Shown here: positions 8,578 through 17,316 of the stretch, piece after piece
How the letters are laid out: each line of letters begins with the position of its first letter
Position numbering within the stretch: position 1 is the stretch's first letter
Assembly: GCA_900468805.1 (NCBI GenBank)
Contig: UEIF01000049.1
Span: forward strand, 1-64,000
Reading direction: 5' to 3'
Source of the DNA: Hyphomicrobiales bacterium
GTDB lineage: Bacteria; Pseudomonadota; Alphaproteobacteria; Rhizobiales; Rhizobiaceae
Length of the DNA: 64,000 bases
Position numbers and translations under genes: made by a program
Notes under the pieces: generated by a model
What the model saw: only the letters and a program-made list of their open reading frames with translations
Told to the model about the DNA's origin: nothing
The model's database searches: none

Positions 8578-9807
8578 TCAATCGTTACCGGCTGCGGACC
8601 GTGAGGCCCGCCGGTCGAGAAACAGCAGCCACGCCGTCCCGGCAAGCCCCGAGAAAGCAGCGACCACCGCCGTGCCGGAATAGCTGGTGATGGCAGTCCC
8701 TGCCGCAAAGAGGACGGCGCTCAGCCCGGCGCCGAGGAAGATGTTGACGGAGATCAGCGCGCTGCCGAGACCGGGCCGATCGGCGATCAGGTCCTGAAGG
8801 TAGGTAATCGGAATGGAGATGAGCGACGCTGCGCCAATGCCGCTGATGAGGGTGAGCGCGTAGACATGCCAGGGTTGATCGGCAAAAGCCAGAAGGATCA
8901 GATAGACCGCGTAGATCAATGCCCCGAGGACAAGGGCTGCAAGCTGGCCGACAATGCGCAGCATGCGCGACCAGACGATGATGAAGACCACTTCCAGGAG
9001 TGCGACGATCCCCACCAGAATACCGATATCGGCGACCGTGCCGTCGGCGGCGCCGGTGACGACGAGGGGAAGTATCGCGTCGTTCACATGCAAGGTGCTG
9101 CTGATCAGCGCGACCGCCATCACCCGGCTGATGATCTTCGGAGAGATCACCTGGCCGAGTGCGGCAAGATAGGAGAGATGGTGCGTGGCGGCATTGTCCG
9201 TGCCGCTTTGCCGTGGCAGCAAGACGCCGACGAGCCCGAGACAGACCAGACAGGACATGCAAGCAAAGAGATAGGCCGGTAGCATGGACGGCGAGGAGGA
9301 CAGCAGAACGCCCGTAAGCCCGGGAACAAGCACCCAGGAGAGTGAGATCATTGCCCGCACACCGGAATTGACGGTCGCCACCTCGCCAGGCGCCATTCCC
9401 CTGGCTGCGGCACGCACATTGGCAAAGAGCAACGAGTTCAGCGAGCCATAGACCGGCAGCAGCAGAAGCGCGCTGAGGACAAAGATTCCCTGAGTGGGAA
9501 AAAAGTAGACCGCGCCATAGCCGACAACACCGAACGTCGCCGCGACAAGCATCATCGTGCGATATTCCCCGAGCCGGTCGGCAAGATTGCCGAAAAGAAT
9601 GCTGACAATCACGTTGACGGCTGCCGCTGCAAAGATCAGCGCAGAGTAAACCTCGTTCGACAGGCCGAGTTCGAGGATACCGACCACGGATCGATAAGGG
9701 GTCGTCGTCGCGCCCGCAAATCCGAACGTGAAAATGGCAATCATGCTCACGCGGATTGCAGGATTACGGAAAACGTCGGGGATCAAGCGGTTCATGATGG
9801 TCGTCAA
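8578..9807 (-). CDS. MFS transporter, sugar-efflux (SET) type
   Basis: A 409-residue, roughly 12-helix major-facilitator protein of the inner membrane. The conserved loop after helix 2 reads GNLADRLGEYRTM (a variant of the GxLaDRxGrr motif). Overall layout and length match SetA-like sugar-efflux transporters, which export sugars or toxic glycosides. Translation could start at this ATG or at MNRLIPDVF four codons in. It follows the hexosaminidase gene on the same strand after about 270 bases containing a strong hairpin, so joint transcription is possible but not shown. Confidence 0.75.
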   Translation of the reverse strand: MTTIMNRLIPDVFRNPAIRVSMIAIFTFGFAGATTTPYRSVVGILELGLSNEVYSALIFAAAAVNVIVSILFGNLADRLGEYRTMMLVAATFGVVGYGAVYFFPTQGIFVLSALLLLPVYGSLNSLLFANVRAAARGMAPGEVATVNSGVRAMISLSWVLVPGLTGVLLSSSPSMLPAYLFACMSCLVCLGLVGVLLPRQSGTDNAATHHLSYLAALGQVISPKIISRVMAVALISSTLHVNDAILPLVVTGAADGTVADIGILVGIVALLEVVFIIVWSRMLRIVGQLAALVLGALIYAVYLILLAFADQPWHVYALTLISGIGAASLISIPITYLQDLIADRPGLGSALISVNIFLGAGLSAVLFAAGTAITSYSGTAVVAAFSGLAGTAWLLFLDRRASRSAAGND

Positions 9808-9824
9808 CGGGTTGGAGCGCGCCA

Positions 9825-9846
9825 GGCGGGACGGGAACGTCCCGCC
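9825..9846 (-). terminator. Perfect 9-bp stem-loop between hexosaminidase and MFS genes
   Basis: GGCGGGACG and CGTCCCGCC flank a GGAA tetraloop, a very stable hairpin. No U-run follows on the minus strand, so it may be a transcript-stabilising element or an attenuator of MFS expression and not a full terminator. Confidence 0.5.
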
Positions 9847-9962
9847 CTCGCCAGGACCGCCATGGATCTGGCATGCAAGTGCTTTGGAAGGCAGGCATGC
9901 GTCGTGTAGCTGAAATGCTTGCCGAAGGGAAAGGCCGCGCGCTTCGGTCTTACATTCATCAG

Positions 9963-10073
9963 CTATCCGATGTCCCGCCGGATCAAACGCTCCATACCCT
10001 CGGCCAGGGTCAGAAGCGGCGCAATAAGCTTCCGACTAGCGATCGCCGCACCGATTGCGGCATACGTTGCCAT
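9963..10073 (-). CDS. Possible 36-residue small protein
   Basis: The ATG lies one base after the hexosaminidase stop codon. The frame encodes MATYAAIGAAIASRK followed by an amphipathic stretch rich in Leu, Glu and Arg. This composition fits a small alanine-rich helical peptide, and the coupling to the upstream gene is suggestive. No family recognised; it could be chance. Confidence 0.3.
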   Translation of the reverse strand: MATYAAIGAAIASRKLIAPLLTLAEGMERLIRRDIG

Positions 10074-10074
10074 C

Positions 10075-11991
10075 TCAAAGTGTCGGGCTCAGTGGCACGA
10101 TCGCCGCGAACCGGTCCCAATCCTTGGCTGCCTTCGGCGTCCAGGCAGCTTCAGCAATTGCCGGAAGACGGGGGAAGACGAGACGGTTGAAATAACCGCG
10201 TGACAGGAAATGTTCCGACCAGATGCAGGCCTGGACACCCTTCAGCTTGTGCTTCAGCTCTTCGGGGAATTCGCCGGCTGCCTCATAGGCATAGGTGTGG
10301 GCTGGCGGAACGGTGCCGGCCCAGCTTGCGCCGGGTTCCTGGAAGGCCTCGGCCTGGACCATGTCGAGATAGTAGGCCTGGCCGGGGGTCATGACGACAT
10401 CATAGCCTTGGCCGGCAAGTTCGATGCCGACCTGTGGATTTTCCCAGGCCATCAGCAGACTGTCTTCTGCCGCAACCCCACCGCCATGGGCGACCTCGTT
10501 CCATCCCGCGAGCTTGCGGCCGCGCTTGTCGAGCATCGTTTTGACCTGCTTCAGGAAAAAGGACTGGAGTCCGAACGTGCCGGAAATGCCTTCATCGGCC
10601 ATCAGCTTCTTGGCACGGGGCGAGGCGAGCCAGGAACCGTTCGCCACTTCGTCGCCGCCGATATGGATGTAGGATGAGGGGAACAGCTCGACCATTTCGT
10701 CGAAGACCTTTTCCAGGAATTCGTAGGTCAGCGGCACGGCCGGGTTCAGCGCATTGTTGGGATAGCCCTGAACCGAATGGTAGCTTTCCGGGGCCTCCTG
10801 GCCGTCGGTCAGTTCGGGCAGGGCGATCAGTGTCGCTGCATTGTGGCCGGGAATGTCGATCTCCGGCACGACCTCGACATGGAGGGCGCCGGCATGCGCT
10901 ACGATGTCTCTGACATCGTCCTGCGAATAGAAGCCGCCGGCGGGCTCTGCGCCATTGCCGAGCTGCGGCAGCAGCGGTTCGTCCGGTCCGCGCAGCACGC
11001 CCGTGGTCGTCAGCTGCGGATAGGCCTTGATCTCCAGGCGCCAGGCCTCGTCATCGGTCAGGTGCCAGTGGAAGATGTTGAATTTGAACCAGGCAAGGAT
11101 GTCGATCAGCCGCTTGACGTCGACAACCGGATAGAATTGCCTGGAGACGTCCAGATGGCACCCGCGCCAGCTGTAGCGCGGCCGGTCGAAGATCGTTCCG
11201 GAAACCGGAAAGCGGAATTTGCCCTTGCTCACGCGCGCCCCGTTCAGCAATTGCGCAAGCGAAGTGAGGCCATATTGGCGGCCGGCAGCTCCCGAATAGG
11301 AAAGCGTGATGCGGTCTGCGGCAAAGCGCAGCCGGTAGGCTTCGCCATCGAGCCCGGCGTCTATCTCGAAGGCGAGTGACCGGCCCTGCGGCGAGGCCAC
11401 GAGATTGAAAACCGAATGGTCGCTCTCGAAAAGGCGGTGCGTCAGGGCAATAACCTCGGAGATCGCCGCCAATTCCTCGGCGCTCGCTCCCTCGGGAAAG
11501 AGGACGACCGGAAAGTCGTCGCCCGGCTTGGCGTCGATCTCGGCCGGCCACGGCTGCAATGCGAAAGGCAGATCGAGGCGGCCCCCGGGCAGGAGCACGG
11601 GCGGAGGCTCGCTCACACGGCCCTCGAGCAGCAGATCGGAAACGGCCACCGGCAGATGCTCTCCCGATGACAGCGTCAGATAGGCGGACTTGGCGCCGTC
11701 AGTGCAGTGGCGTGCCGGACGATGCAGGCCGGCGACCGTGAAGGTCCAGCTTTCGCCGGCAGCGACAGCCAATCCGGCCGGTGGCGCAAATTCATGGAAA
11801 TTGGCGTTGCGTCTGAGGAAGGTGGCGTTGGTGCAGGCGTTCGAGTCAATGACGCGAGTCAGTGACGTGTAGGCGAACCTGAAACCGGAAAGCGGCTTAT
11901 CGGAAAGATTGAAAAGCGTGAAAGTGAACGCGCCATTCGGTCCGCCATTAGGGTTCCAGCTGTTCTCCAGGCGGTAGCAGGCCGGTTTCAT
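10075..11991 (-). CDS. Beta-N-acetylhexosaminidase (glycoside hydrolase family 20)
   Basis: A 638-residue enzyme removing terminal N-acetylglucosamine or N-acetylgalactosamine from chitin oligomers or glycoconjugates by substrate-assisted catalysis. The N-terminal ~250 residues form the non-catalytic domains. The GH20 barrel follows, starting around RPRYSWRGCHLDVSRQFYP. The active-site motif IHIGGDEVANGSW places the catalytic pair at Asp447-Glu448, and WHLTDDEAWR is also conserved. No obvious Sec signal peptide, so it is probably cytoplasmic and acts on imported oligosaccharides. It is the last full gene of the RidA-RpiR-SDR unit, 30 bases from the SDR gene. Confidence 0.9.
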   Translation of the reverse strand: MKPACYRLENSWNPNGGPNGAFTFTLFNLSDKPLSGFRFAYTSLTRVIDSNACTNATFLRRNANFHEFAPPAGLAVAAGESWTFTVAGLHRPARHCTDGAKSAYLTLSSGEHLPVAVSDLLLEGRVSEPPPVLLPGGRLDLPFALQPWPAEIDAKPGDDFPVVLFPEGASAEELAAISEVIALTHRLFESDHSVFNLVASPQGRSLAFEIDAGLDGEAYRLRFAADRITLSYSGAAGRQYGLTSLAQLLNGARVSKGKFRFPVSGTIFDRPRYSWRGCHLDVSRQFYPVVDVKRLIDILAWFKFNIFHWHLTDDEAWRLEIKAYPQLTTTGVLRGPDEPLLPQLGNGAEPAGGFYSQDDVRDIVAHAGALHVEVVPEIDIPGHNAATLIALPELTDGQEAPESYHSVQGYPNNALNPAVPLTYEFLEKVFDEMVELFPSSYIHIGGDEVANGSWLASPRAKKLMADEGISGTFGLQSFFLKQVKTMLDKRGRKLAGWNEVAHGGGVAAEDSLLMAWENPQVGIELAGQGYDVVMTPGQAYYLDMVQAEAFQEPGASWAGTVPPAHTYAYEAAGEFPEELKHKLKGVQACIWSEHFLSRGYFNRLVFPRLPAIAEAAWTPKAAKDWDRFAAIVPLSPTL

Positions 11992-12021
11992 GTCTCGTTC
12001 CTCTCGATTCTCTTGGGCTGT

Positions 12022-12798
12022 TCAATAGTGCTCGGACTGCGAAAAGGTGCGGGCGAGCTCGGCCTGGCCGGCCGTCAGGCCACAGTCGACAGGCAGGCAG
12101 ATGCCGGTGATCGCCGCTGCCTGTGGTCCAGCGAGGAAGGCGACGGCATTGGCGACGTCCTTGGGATCGACGACGCGCTGCAGCGGATACCAGCGGCGGG
12201 CATCCTCGAAGACATTGGGATTGGCGGCTGCCCGGGTTTCCCAGGCCTGCGTCTTGACCGTTCCGGGGGCGACCGCATTCGAGCGGATCCCGAATTTCCC
12301 GTATTCGACCGCGACAAGCCGGGTGAAATGCAGAAGACCGGCCTTGGCGGCGCTATAGGCCGGATGGCCGAAAACATTCATACCGTTGACCGAGGCAATA
12401 TTGACCACCGAGCCTCGCGACATCTTCAGCTGATCCGCGACGGCCCTGAAGCAGAGAAAAGCCGCTTCGAGGTTGAGCGCGTTGTCGGCGCGCCAGATCT
12501 CCGGCGTCGTGTCATGCAGGCTGACGGCGCGGGCAGCCCCCGCATTGTTGACGAGCGTGCGCAGGCTGCCGAGTTCGGCAGCGCGTCCGGCAAGAGCCGC
12601 ACAGCTGGTCTCACTGGTCACATCGCATTCGACGGCAATGAAGCGGTCGGTCGGTCCAAGCCTGCCGGCCGTGGCCGCCGCAGCGCCGGCATCGATATCG
12701 GCAAGCAGGATGACGTCATGATCGTCGCTCAGCCGGCCGGCGATCGCCGCGCCGATATCGCCTGCTGCACCCGTTACGATGGCCACCGATTGCGTCAT
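12022..12798 (-). CDS. Short-chain dehydrogenase/reductase
   Basis: A 258-residue NAD(P)-dependent oxidoreductase of the classical SDR type. The start is placed at the ATG after AAGGAAG, giving the N-terminus MTQSVAIVTGAAGDIGAA; the longer frame overlaps rpiR. Motifs: the TGAAGDIG cofactor loop, NNAG-type strand (VNNAGAARAV), and catalytic Tyr148 / Lys152 in YSAAK. In sugar-catabolic operons such enzymes oxidise or reduce a hydroxyl or keto group of a sugar acid or amino sugar. It lies 19 bases after the RpiR regulator in the same operon. The substrate is unknown. Confidence 0.88.
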   Translation of the reverse strand: MTQSVAIVTGAAGDIGAAIAGRLSDDHDVILLADIDAGAAAATAGRLGPTDRFIAVECDVTSETSCAALAGRAAELGSLRTLVNNAGAARAVSLHDTTPEIWRADNALNLEAAFLCFRAVADQLKMSRGSVVNIASVNGMNVFGHPAYSAAKAGLLHFTRLVAVEYGKFGIRSNAVAPGTVKTQAWETRAAANPNVFEDARRWYPLQRVVDPKDVANAVAFLAGPQAAAITGICLPVDCGLTAGQAELARTFSQSEHY

Positions 12799-12817
12799 TG
12801 CCGCTTCCTTCTGTTGA

Positions 12818-13684
12818 TCAGTCCCCGAGCAGCTGCTTGTCGTCGTCGCCATCGCGGTGGGCGACCAGCTGTTGCTTGATGCGTCTGAGCGTCGTCAATG
12901 CCTTCGGCTGGATGGCATAGGCGACGAGGCTCGCCAGGATATCGACGGTCGCGATATAGGCGATGCGCGTCGATGTCGGCCGATAGATGTTGGTACCTTC
13001 CGGAAGATCGATGGGCACGACGATCTCGGCGGCGCTGGCGACAGGGCTGTCGGTCTGCGTCAGCGCGATGGTCCTGACCTTTCCCTCGCGTGCGAGCGCA
13101 AAGGCCCGCACCAGCTCGGCATTGCGTCCGGAAAAGGACGAACCGATGATCACGTCGCCTGGCTTTGCAGCCGCCGCCATCATCAGCTGCATGCTGTGGT
13201 CGGAGCTGGACGTGGCACGCAGGCCAAGCCGAAAGAGCCGGTTCTGCAGCTCGTCGGCGATCATCGAGGAATTGCCGCCCGAACCGAAGGCATAGATCAT
13301 CTCCGCCCTGGCGATCTGCGCAACGGCAGCTTCGATCGCCGTCAGGTCCAGCGAGCGATGCAGCAGGAACAATGCGTTCTGCGCCTTGGTGATGATATCC
13401 TGCGCGACGTCGGAGGGAGCGTGGCTCTTCGATTCCGGCTTCAGGTAACGCACGCCGACATGGGCGGTGCGGGCAAGCTGCACCTTGAAATCGGAAAAGC
13501 TCTCGCAGCCGAGCCGGCGACAGAAACGGGTGACCGTCGGCGGCGACACTTCCGCACGTTCGGCAAGCTCGATGATCGAGGCATTCACGGCGAATTCGAA
13601 ATCATTGACGACGATTTCGGCGATGCGGCTCTCGGAGGCGGAGAGTCGGCTCTTGTCTTCCTGCAATGTCGAAAAGATATCCAA
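12818..13684 (-). CDS. RpiR/MurR-family transcriptional regulator
   Basis: A 288-residue regulator. The best start is a TTG at 13682-13684, preceded at an ideal distance by GGGAGGAA; the frame stays open further up without a good site. The N-terminal HTH (about 1-80) reads IIELAERAEVSPPTVTRFCRRLG. The C-terminal SIS sugar-phosphate domain (about 125-260) has AFGSGGNSSMIADEL and IIGSSFSGRNAELV. This family senses phosphorylated sugars or amino sugars (MurNAc-6-P, sialic-acid derivatives). It sits between RidA and the SDR, so it probably controls this operon and, through a shared upstream motif, the Gfo/ABC operon too. Confidence 0.9.
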   Translation of the reverse strand: MDIFSTLQEDKSRLSASESRIAEIVVNDFEFAVNASIIELAERAEVSPPTVTRFCRRLGCESFSDFKVQLARTAHVGVRYLKPESKSHAPSDVAQDIITKAQNALFLLHRSLDLTAIEAAVAQIARAEMIYAFGSGGNSSMIADELQNRLFRLGLRATSSSDHSMQLMMAAAAKPGDVIIGSSFSGRNAELVRAFALAREGKVRTIALTQTDSPVASAAEIVVPIDLPEGTNIYRPTSTRIAYIATVDILASLVAYAIQPKALTTLRRIKQQLVAHRDGDDDKQLLGD

Positions 13685-13707
13685 GCCGGTTCCTCCCTGC
13701 CGATCTC

Positions 13708-14097
13708 CTAGTCGACCTTCTTCTTGTATGCGACACAATCGATCTCGACCTTGCAATCCACCATCATCGACGATTGGACGCAGGCGCGGGCAGGCGGATG
13801 CGCGCCGAAATAGTCCTGGTAGATCTTGTTGAAGGTCCAGAAGTCGCGCGGATCATCCAGCCAGACACCAACGCGCACGACATCCTCGACGCCGTAACCG
13901 GCTTCATCGAGAATGGCGAGCACATTGGCGATCGTCTTGTGCGTCTGGGCAACGATATTGCCGTCGATGATCTCGCCGTTTTCCATTGCTACCTGGCCCG
14001 AAACGTAGAGCCAGCCATCGGCCTCGACAGCGCGCGCGAAAGGCAGCGCCTTGCCGCCGGCGCCCGTTTGAACAGTGCCATATCGCTTGATGGACAT
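13708..14097 (-). CDS. RidA/YjgF-family protein
   Basis: A 129-residue RidA-type protein. These trimeric enzymes hydrolyse reactive enamine/imine intermediates released by PLP enzymes. The start MSIKRYGTVQ is chosen for its spacing after CAGGAA. The conserved Arg in PARACVQ and the surrounding FGAHPPA segment are present, as is the SGQVAMENGEI strand. It is the first gene of the RpiR operon and faces the divergent D-threonine-aldolase-like operon. A RidA beside a PLP enzyme suggests that an enamine intermediate arises in this pathway; that link is inference. Confidence 0.9.
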   Translation of the reverse strand: MSIKRYGTVQTGAGGKALPFARAVEADGWLYVSGQVAMENGEIIDGNIVAQTHKTIANVLAILDEAGYGVEDVVRVGVWLDDPRDFWTFNKIYQDYFGAHPPARACVQSSMMVDCKVEIDCVAYKKKVD

Positions 14098-14108
14098 GCT
14101 GGGTTCCT

Positions 14109-14136
14109 GCAAATTATTTTCTTGATAAGTTGACAA
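14109..14136 (-). promoter_or_regulatory. Shared upstream motif of the RidA-RpiR operon (candidate RpiR operator)
   Basis: On the minus strand this reads TTGTC, eight bases, then AAGAAAATAATTT, 12 bases before the RidA start. The same TTGTC-N8-AAGAAAATAA arrangement occurs ahead of the Gfo/Idh/MocA operon at 22738-22766. GAAA-N4-TTTG approximates the AT-rich palindromes bound by RpiR-family proteins. Confidence 0.5.
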
Positions 14137-14186
14137 GGGACCATAGAAAGCGGATTTTGACCAGAGAAAAACGGCATTTATGAAAA

Positions 14187-14198
14187 GAATTTAAATTC
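14187..14198 (+). promoter_or_regulatory. Perfect 12-bp palindrome before the NTF2-like/MlrC operon
   Basis: GAATTTAAATTC, preceded by TGAAAA, lies 10 bases upstream of the first ATG of the plus-strand operon, in the region divergent from the RidA operon. It is a candidate operator for the same RpiR regulator, based on position and its AT-rich GAA/TTC composition. Confidence 0.4.
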
Positions 14199-14208
14199 GG
14201 GGCCGAGA

Positions 14209-14694
14209 ATGCGCGATCCTTTCAAGAATCCTTTCCCGTCCTCTGATGCTGCACGGCACGCCATTTGGGAGATGCTCGTACCCCGCGATATCGACGCATT
14301 CCTGGCAGCCGACTGGTCGAAGGTCGAGGATGATTTCGTTGAGGAGGGCTTCATCGGCATCGACGGCCGCAGGCAGGTCAGCCCCGACAAGTGGCGCCTG
14401 GCATTCCCGGCCCTTTCGGCCTATCGCGACGAATGGCTGAAGCAGGCAAAGGACTTTGCCACGCAGAGCTTCGCCGAGGATACCCGTACGGCGATCTTCA
14501 CCACCACGACGCTCGAGGATATCGAGATCGAGGGTGACATGGCGCTTGTCCGCAAGAAGTTCGATGGAGGCCTGACAAAGAGCGATGGCACCCGCGACGT
14601 CATGCAGTGGCAGACGCTCTATTATTGCAGGCTCCACGAGGGACGGTGGAAGATTTGCGGATTTACCGGCTACCTGCCGAACCCAATGGGTTGA
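14209..14694 (+). CDS. NTF2-like (SnoaL-type) domain protein
   Basis: A 161-residue cytoplasmic protein with an NTF2-like fold signature: an N-terminal helix region (WEMLVPRDIDAFLAADWSKVEDDF), a mid domain, and a beta-rich C-terminus (ALVRKKF, WQTLYYCRLHEGRWKICGFTGYLP). Such domains serve as small isomerases, hydrolases or ligand-binding subunits. It is first in a three-gene plus-strand operon with the M81 and D-threonine-aldolase-like genes, so a role in the same catabolic route is likely. No catalytic residue can be assigned. Confidence 0.65.
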   Translation: MRDPFKNPFPSSDAARHAIWEMLVPRDIDAFLAADWSKVEDDFVEEGFIGIDGRRQVSPDKWRLAFPALSAYRDEWLKQAKDFATQSFAEDTRTAIFTTTTLEDIEIEGDMALVRKKFDGGLTKSDGTRDVMQWQTLYYCRLHEGRWKICGFTGYLPNPMG

Positions 14695-14724
14695 AGCGGG
14701 GCCGACGAAACAAGGCCAACTCAC

Positions 14725-16200
14725 TTGCGCATTTTTACGGCAGCACTGGCGACCGAAACCAATACGTTTTCCCCGATCTGCGTGGATCGCCGCGCCTTCG
14801 AGGCCTCTCTCTATGCGCCGCCCGGCGAGCATCCGGAAACGCCGACACTCTGCACCGCGCCGCTCACCGTCGGCCGTCGCGTCACCGCCGAAAAGGGCTG
14901 GCAGCTGATCGAGGGTACGGCGGCCTGGGCAGACCCTGCCGGTCTCGTCAACCGCGAGGCCTATGAAGGGCTGCGCGACGAAATCCTCGACCAGCTCCGT
15001 GCCGCAATGCCTGTCGATGCCGTGGTGATGGGCCTGCATGGGGCAATGGTGGCAGCGGGATACGAGGACACGGAAGGCGACCTGCTGACCCGCATGCGCG
15101 ACATCGTCGGGCCTGATGTCCTGATCTGCGCCGAACTCGACCCGCATAGCCATCTCACCAAGAAACGCATCGAGGCGCTGAATTTCGCCGTCTATTTCAA
15201 GGAATTCCCGCATACGGATTTCGTCGATCGCGCCGAGGACCTCTGGCGCATCGCCGTCGATGCGCTGGAAGGCAGGGTCAAGCCCGTCAATTCGGTGTTC
15301 GATTGCCGGATGATCGATGTCTTTCCGACGTCGCGCGATCCGATGCGCTCCTTCGTCGACAAGATCATGCGGATCGAGAAGGAAGATCCGGAAGTCCTGT
15401 CGATCTCCGTCGTCCATGGTTTCATGGTCGGCGACGTGCCGGAGATGGGCACCAAGCTGCTTGTCGTCACTGACAACAATCCGCAAAAGGGTGCGGCTCT
15501 GGCACGCGAACTCGGCATGGCGCTCTTTTCCAAGCGCGGCACCTTCATGGTGCCGCAGATCGATGAGAAGGAAGCCGTATCCCGGGCGATGGCTGCGACA
15601 GCCTGGCCAGTCGTCATTGCCGATGTCTGGGATAATCCGGGCGGCGGTACCGCCGGGGACGCCACCGTCATTCTCGAGGAGCTTCTGGCCCGCGGCGTAA
15701 CACGTGCCGCAATCGGCACTATTTGGGATCCGATCGCCGTGCAGATCTGCTTTGCCGCAGGCGAAGGGGCCGAAATTCCGCTGCGCTTCGGCGCTAAATC
15801 GGCACCCGGGACAGGCAATCCCGTCGACGGCACGGTCAAGATCGTCAAGCTGGTGAAGAATGCCGAGATGCGGTTCGGTGAAAGCCTCGCGCCTTTCGGC
15901 GATGCGGCCCATATCGTCTTGAACGGCATCGACATCATTCTCAATTCGACCCGGGCGCAGAGCTTCGATCCGAGCCTGTTTTCGGTGATGGGCATCGATC
16001 CGACCAGGCAGAAGATCCTGGTGATCAAATCGACCAACCACTTCTTCGCCTCCTTTTCGAAGATTGCCGCCGAAATCCTGTATTGTTCGGCCGGGACACC
16101 CTATCCGAACAATCCGGCGACGACCCAATATCGCCGGGCGCCGAAGACCATCTGGCCGATCGTGGCCGATCCTCATGGAACCGAACGCGGAGCCGCCTGA
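14725..16200 (+). CDS. M81 family metallopeptidase (MlrC-like)
   Basis: A 491-residue protein of the M81/MlrC family, named for the microcystin-degradation protein but common in proteobacterial catabolic operons. The start is a TTG (14725), giving the family N-terminus MRIFTAALATETNTFSP; no ATG fits. Typical motifs: GLHGAMVAAGYEDTEGDLL, ICAELDPHSHLT, YFKEFPHTDF with metal-binding candidates, and DVWDNPGGGTAGDAT. Members are thought to be zinc amidohydrolases cleaving an amide or peptide-like bond. It lies between the NTF2-like gene and the D-threonine-aldolase-like gene. The actual substrate is unknown. Confidence 0.88.
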   Translation: MRIFTAALATETNTFSPICVDRRAFEASLYAPPGEHPETPTLCTAPLTVGRRVTAEKGWQLIEGTAAWADPAGLVNREAYEGLRDEILDQLRAAMPVDAVVMGLHGAMVAAGYEDTEGDLLTRMRDIVGPDVLICAELDPHSHLTKKRIEALNFAVYFKEFPHTDFVDRAEDLWRIAVDALEGRVKPVNSVFDCRMIDVFPTSRDPMRSFVDKIMRIEKEDPEVLSISVVHGFMVGDVPEMGTKLLVVTDNNPQKGAALARELGMALFSKRGTFMVPQIDEKEAVSRAMAATAWPVVIADVWDNPGGGTAGDATVILEELLARGVTRAAIGTIWDPIAVQICFAAGEGAEIPLRFGAKSAPGTGNPVDGTVKIVKLVKNAEMRFGESLAPFGDAAHIVLNGIDIILNSTRAQSFDPSLFSVMGIDPTRQKILVIKSTNHFFASFSKIAAEILYCSAGTPYPNNPATTQYRRAPKTIWPIVADPHGTERGAA

Positions 16201-16201
16201 G

Positions 16202-17302
16202 ATGCATGATAACCGGTTTGCCGTCGTCGCCAGGGTTGGGGACAGGATCGCCGATCTTTCGACGCCGCGCCCGATCATCGACGAAGACAGGCTGGCTGCC
16301 AACATATCAAGGGTTCAGTCCTACATGGACGAGCACGGGCTGAATTTCCGCCCGCATATCAAGACGCACAAGATACCGGCACTTGCCGCGGCGCAGGTCG
16401 CGGCCGGCGCCAGGGGCATCAACTGCCAGAAGGTGAGCGAAGCCGAGGTTTTTGCCGAAGCCGGTTTCGAGGACATCCTGATCACCTTCAATATTCTGGG
16501 GCCACAGAAGCTCGAGCGGCTCGCCGCCCTCAATGATCGCATTTCCGGCCTCAAGGTCGTCGCCGACAGCGACATCACGGTCGATGGTCTCTCCGCATAT
16601 TTTTCCGGCCGCAAGCCGCTTACTGTTCTGGTCGAATGCGATACCGGCGGCGCACGCTGCGGCGTCCAGATGCCGGAGCAGGCGGTTTTGCTCGCGAGGC
16701 GGATCGCCGCAGCCGGCGGGCTGACATTCGGCGGTATTCTCACCTATCCGAAGCCGCAGTCTGCCGAGGCCGTCGAAGCCTTCATCCAGGCGACGTTGAA
16801 ACAGCTGACCGCCGAGGGCATTGCCTGCTCGATCGTCAGCAATGGCGGCACGCCGAGCCTTTTTGATGCACATCTGGTCAGGTCGGCGACGGAGCATCGG
16901 GCCGGAACCTATATCTACAACGACCGCCAGATGATCCGGATGGGACATTGCACGCAGGACGAATGTGCAATGCATGTCGTGGCGACCGTCGTGTCGCGCC
17001 CGAATGCCGACCGCGCCGTCATCGATGCGGGCTCAAAGGCGCTCACCTCCGATCTTCAAGGCTTTGCCGATTTCGGCCTCGTCGTCGGCCATCCCGAGGC
17101 GAGGATTGCCAGCCTCTCGGAAGAGCACGGCGTTATCGACCTGTCGGCCTGCAGCGGTGAACGCCCGCAGATCGGGGAAAAGCTCTTCATCATTCCGAAC
17201 CACACCTGCGTGGTTTCCAACCTGTTCGACACGATGGTCTTCCATCGCAACGGCGTCGTCACGCGCGTCGAGGATGTCGTCGCGCGCGGGCTCGTCTGGT
17301 AG
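16202..17302 (+). CDS. D-threonine aldolase / DSD1-family PLP enzyme
   Basis: A 366-residue fold-type III (alanine-racemase-like) PLP enzyme. The start MHDNRF lies one base after the MlrC stop. The N-terminal barrel carries the PLP lysine, about Lys54, in RPHIKTHK, the hallmark of D-threonine aldolase and D-serine dehydratase (DSD1) relatives. VECDTGGARCGVQ and SNGGTPSLF are also conserved. The C-terminal metal-site region includes IIPNHTCVVSNLFD. These enzymes cleave D-3-hydroxy-amino acids to glycine plus an aldehyde, or deaminate D-serine. The neighbouring RidA fits the chemistry of the latter. It converges on the ABC ATPase gene with 14 bases between. Confidence 0.88.
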   Translation: MHDNRFAVVARVGDRIADLSTPRPIIDEDRLAANISRVQSYMDEHGLNFRPHIKTHKIPALAAAQVAAGARGINCQKVSEAEVFAEAGFEDILITFNILGPQKLERLAALNDRISGLKVVADSDITVDGLSAYFSGRKPLTVLVECDTGGARCGVQMPEQAVLLARRIAAAGGLTFGGILTYPKPQSAEAVEAFIQATLKQLTAEGIACSIVSNGGTPSLFDAHLVRSATEHRAGTYIYNDRQMIRMGHCTQDECAMHVVATVVSRPNADRAVIDAGSKALTSDLQGFADFGLVVGHPEARIASLSEEHGVIDLSACSGERPQIGEKLFIIPNHTCVVSNLFDTMVFHRNGVVTRVEDVVARGLVW

Positions 17303-17316
17303 CCATTATCGGCCGT

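Noticed and set aside
12013-13711. Long plus-strand frames opposite the SDR and RpiR genes
   Set aside because: Shadows of convincing minus-strand genes; no ribosome sites or recognisable domains.
14191-16305. A 704-codon open frame on the minus strand across the NTF2-like and MlrC genes
   Set aside because: It is antisense to two well-supported genes; its composition (many Arg, Gly, His, Ala) and lack of any motif are typical of the mirror frame of high-GC coding DNA.
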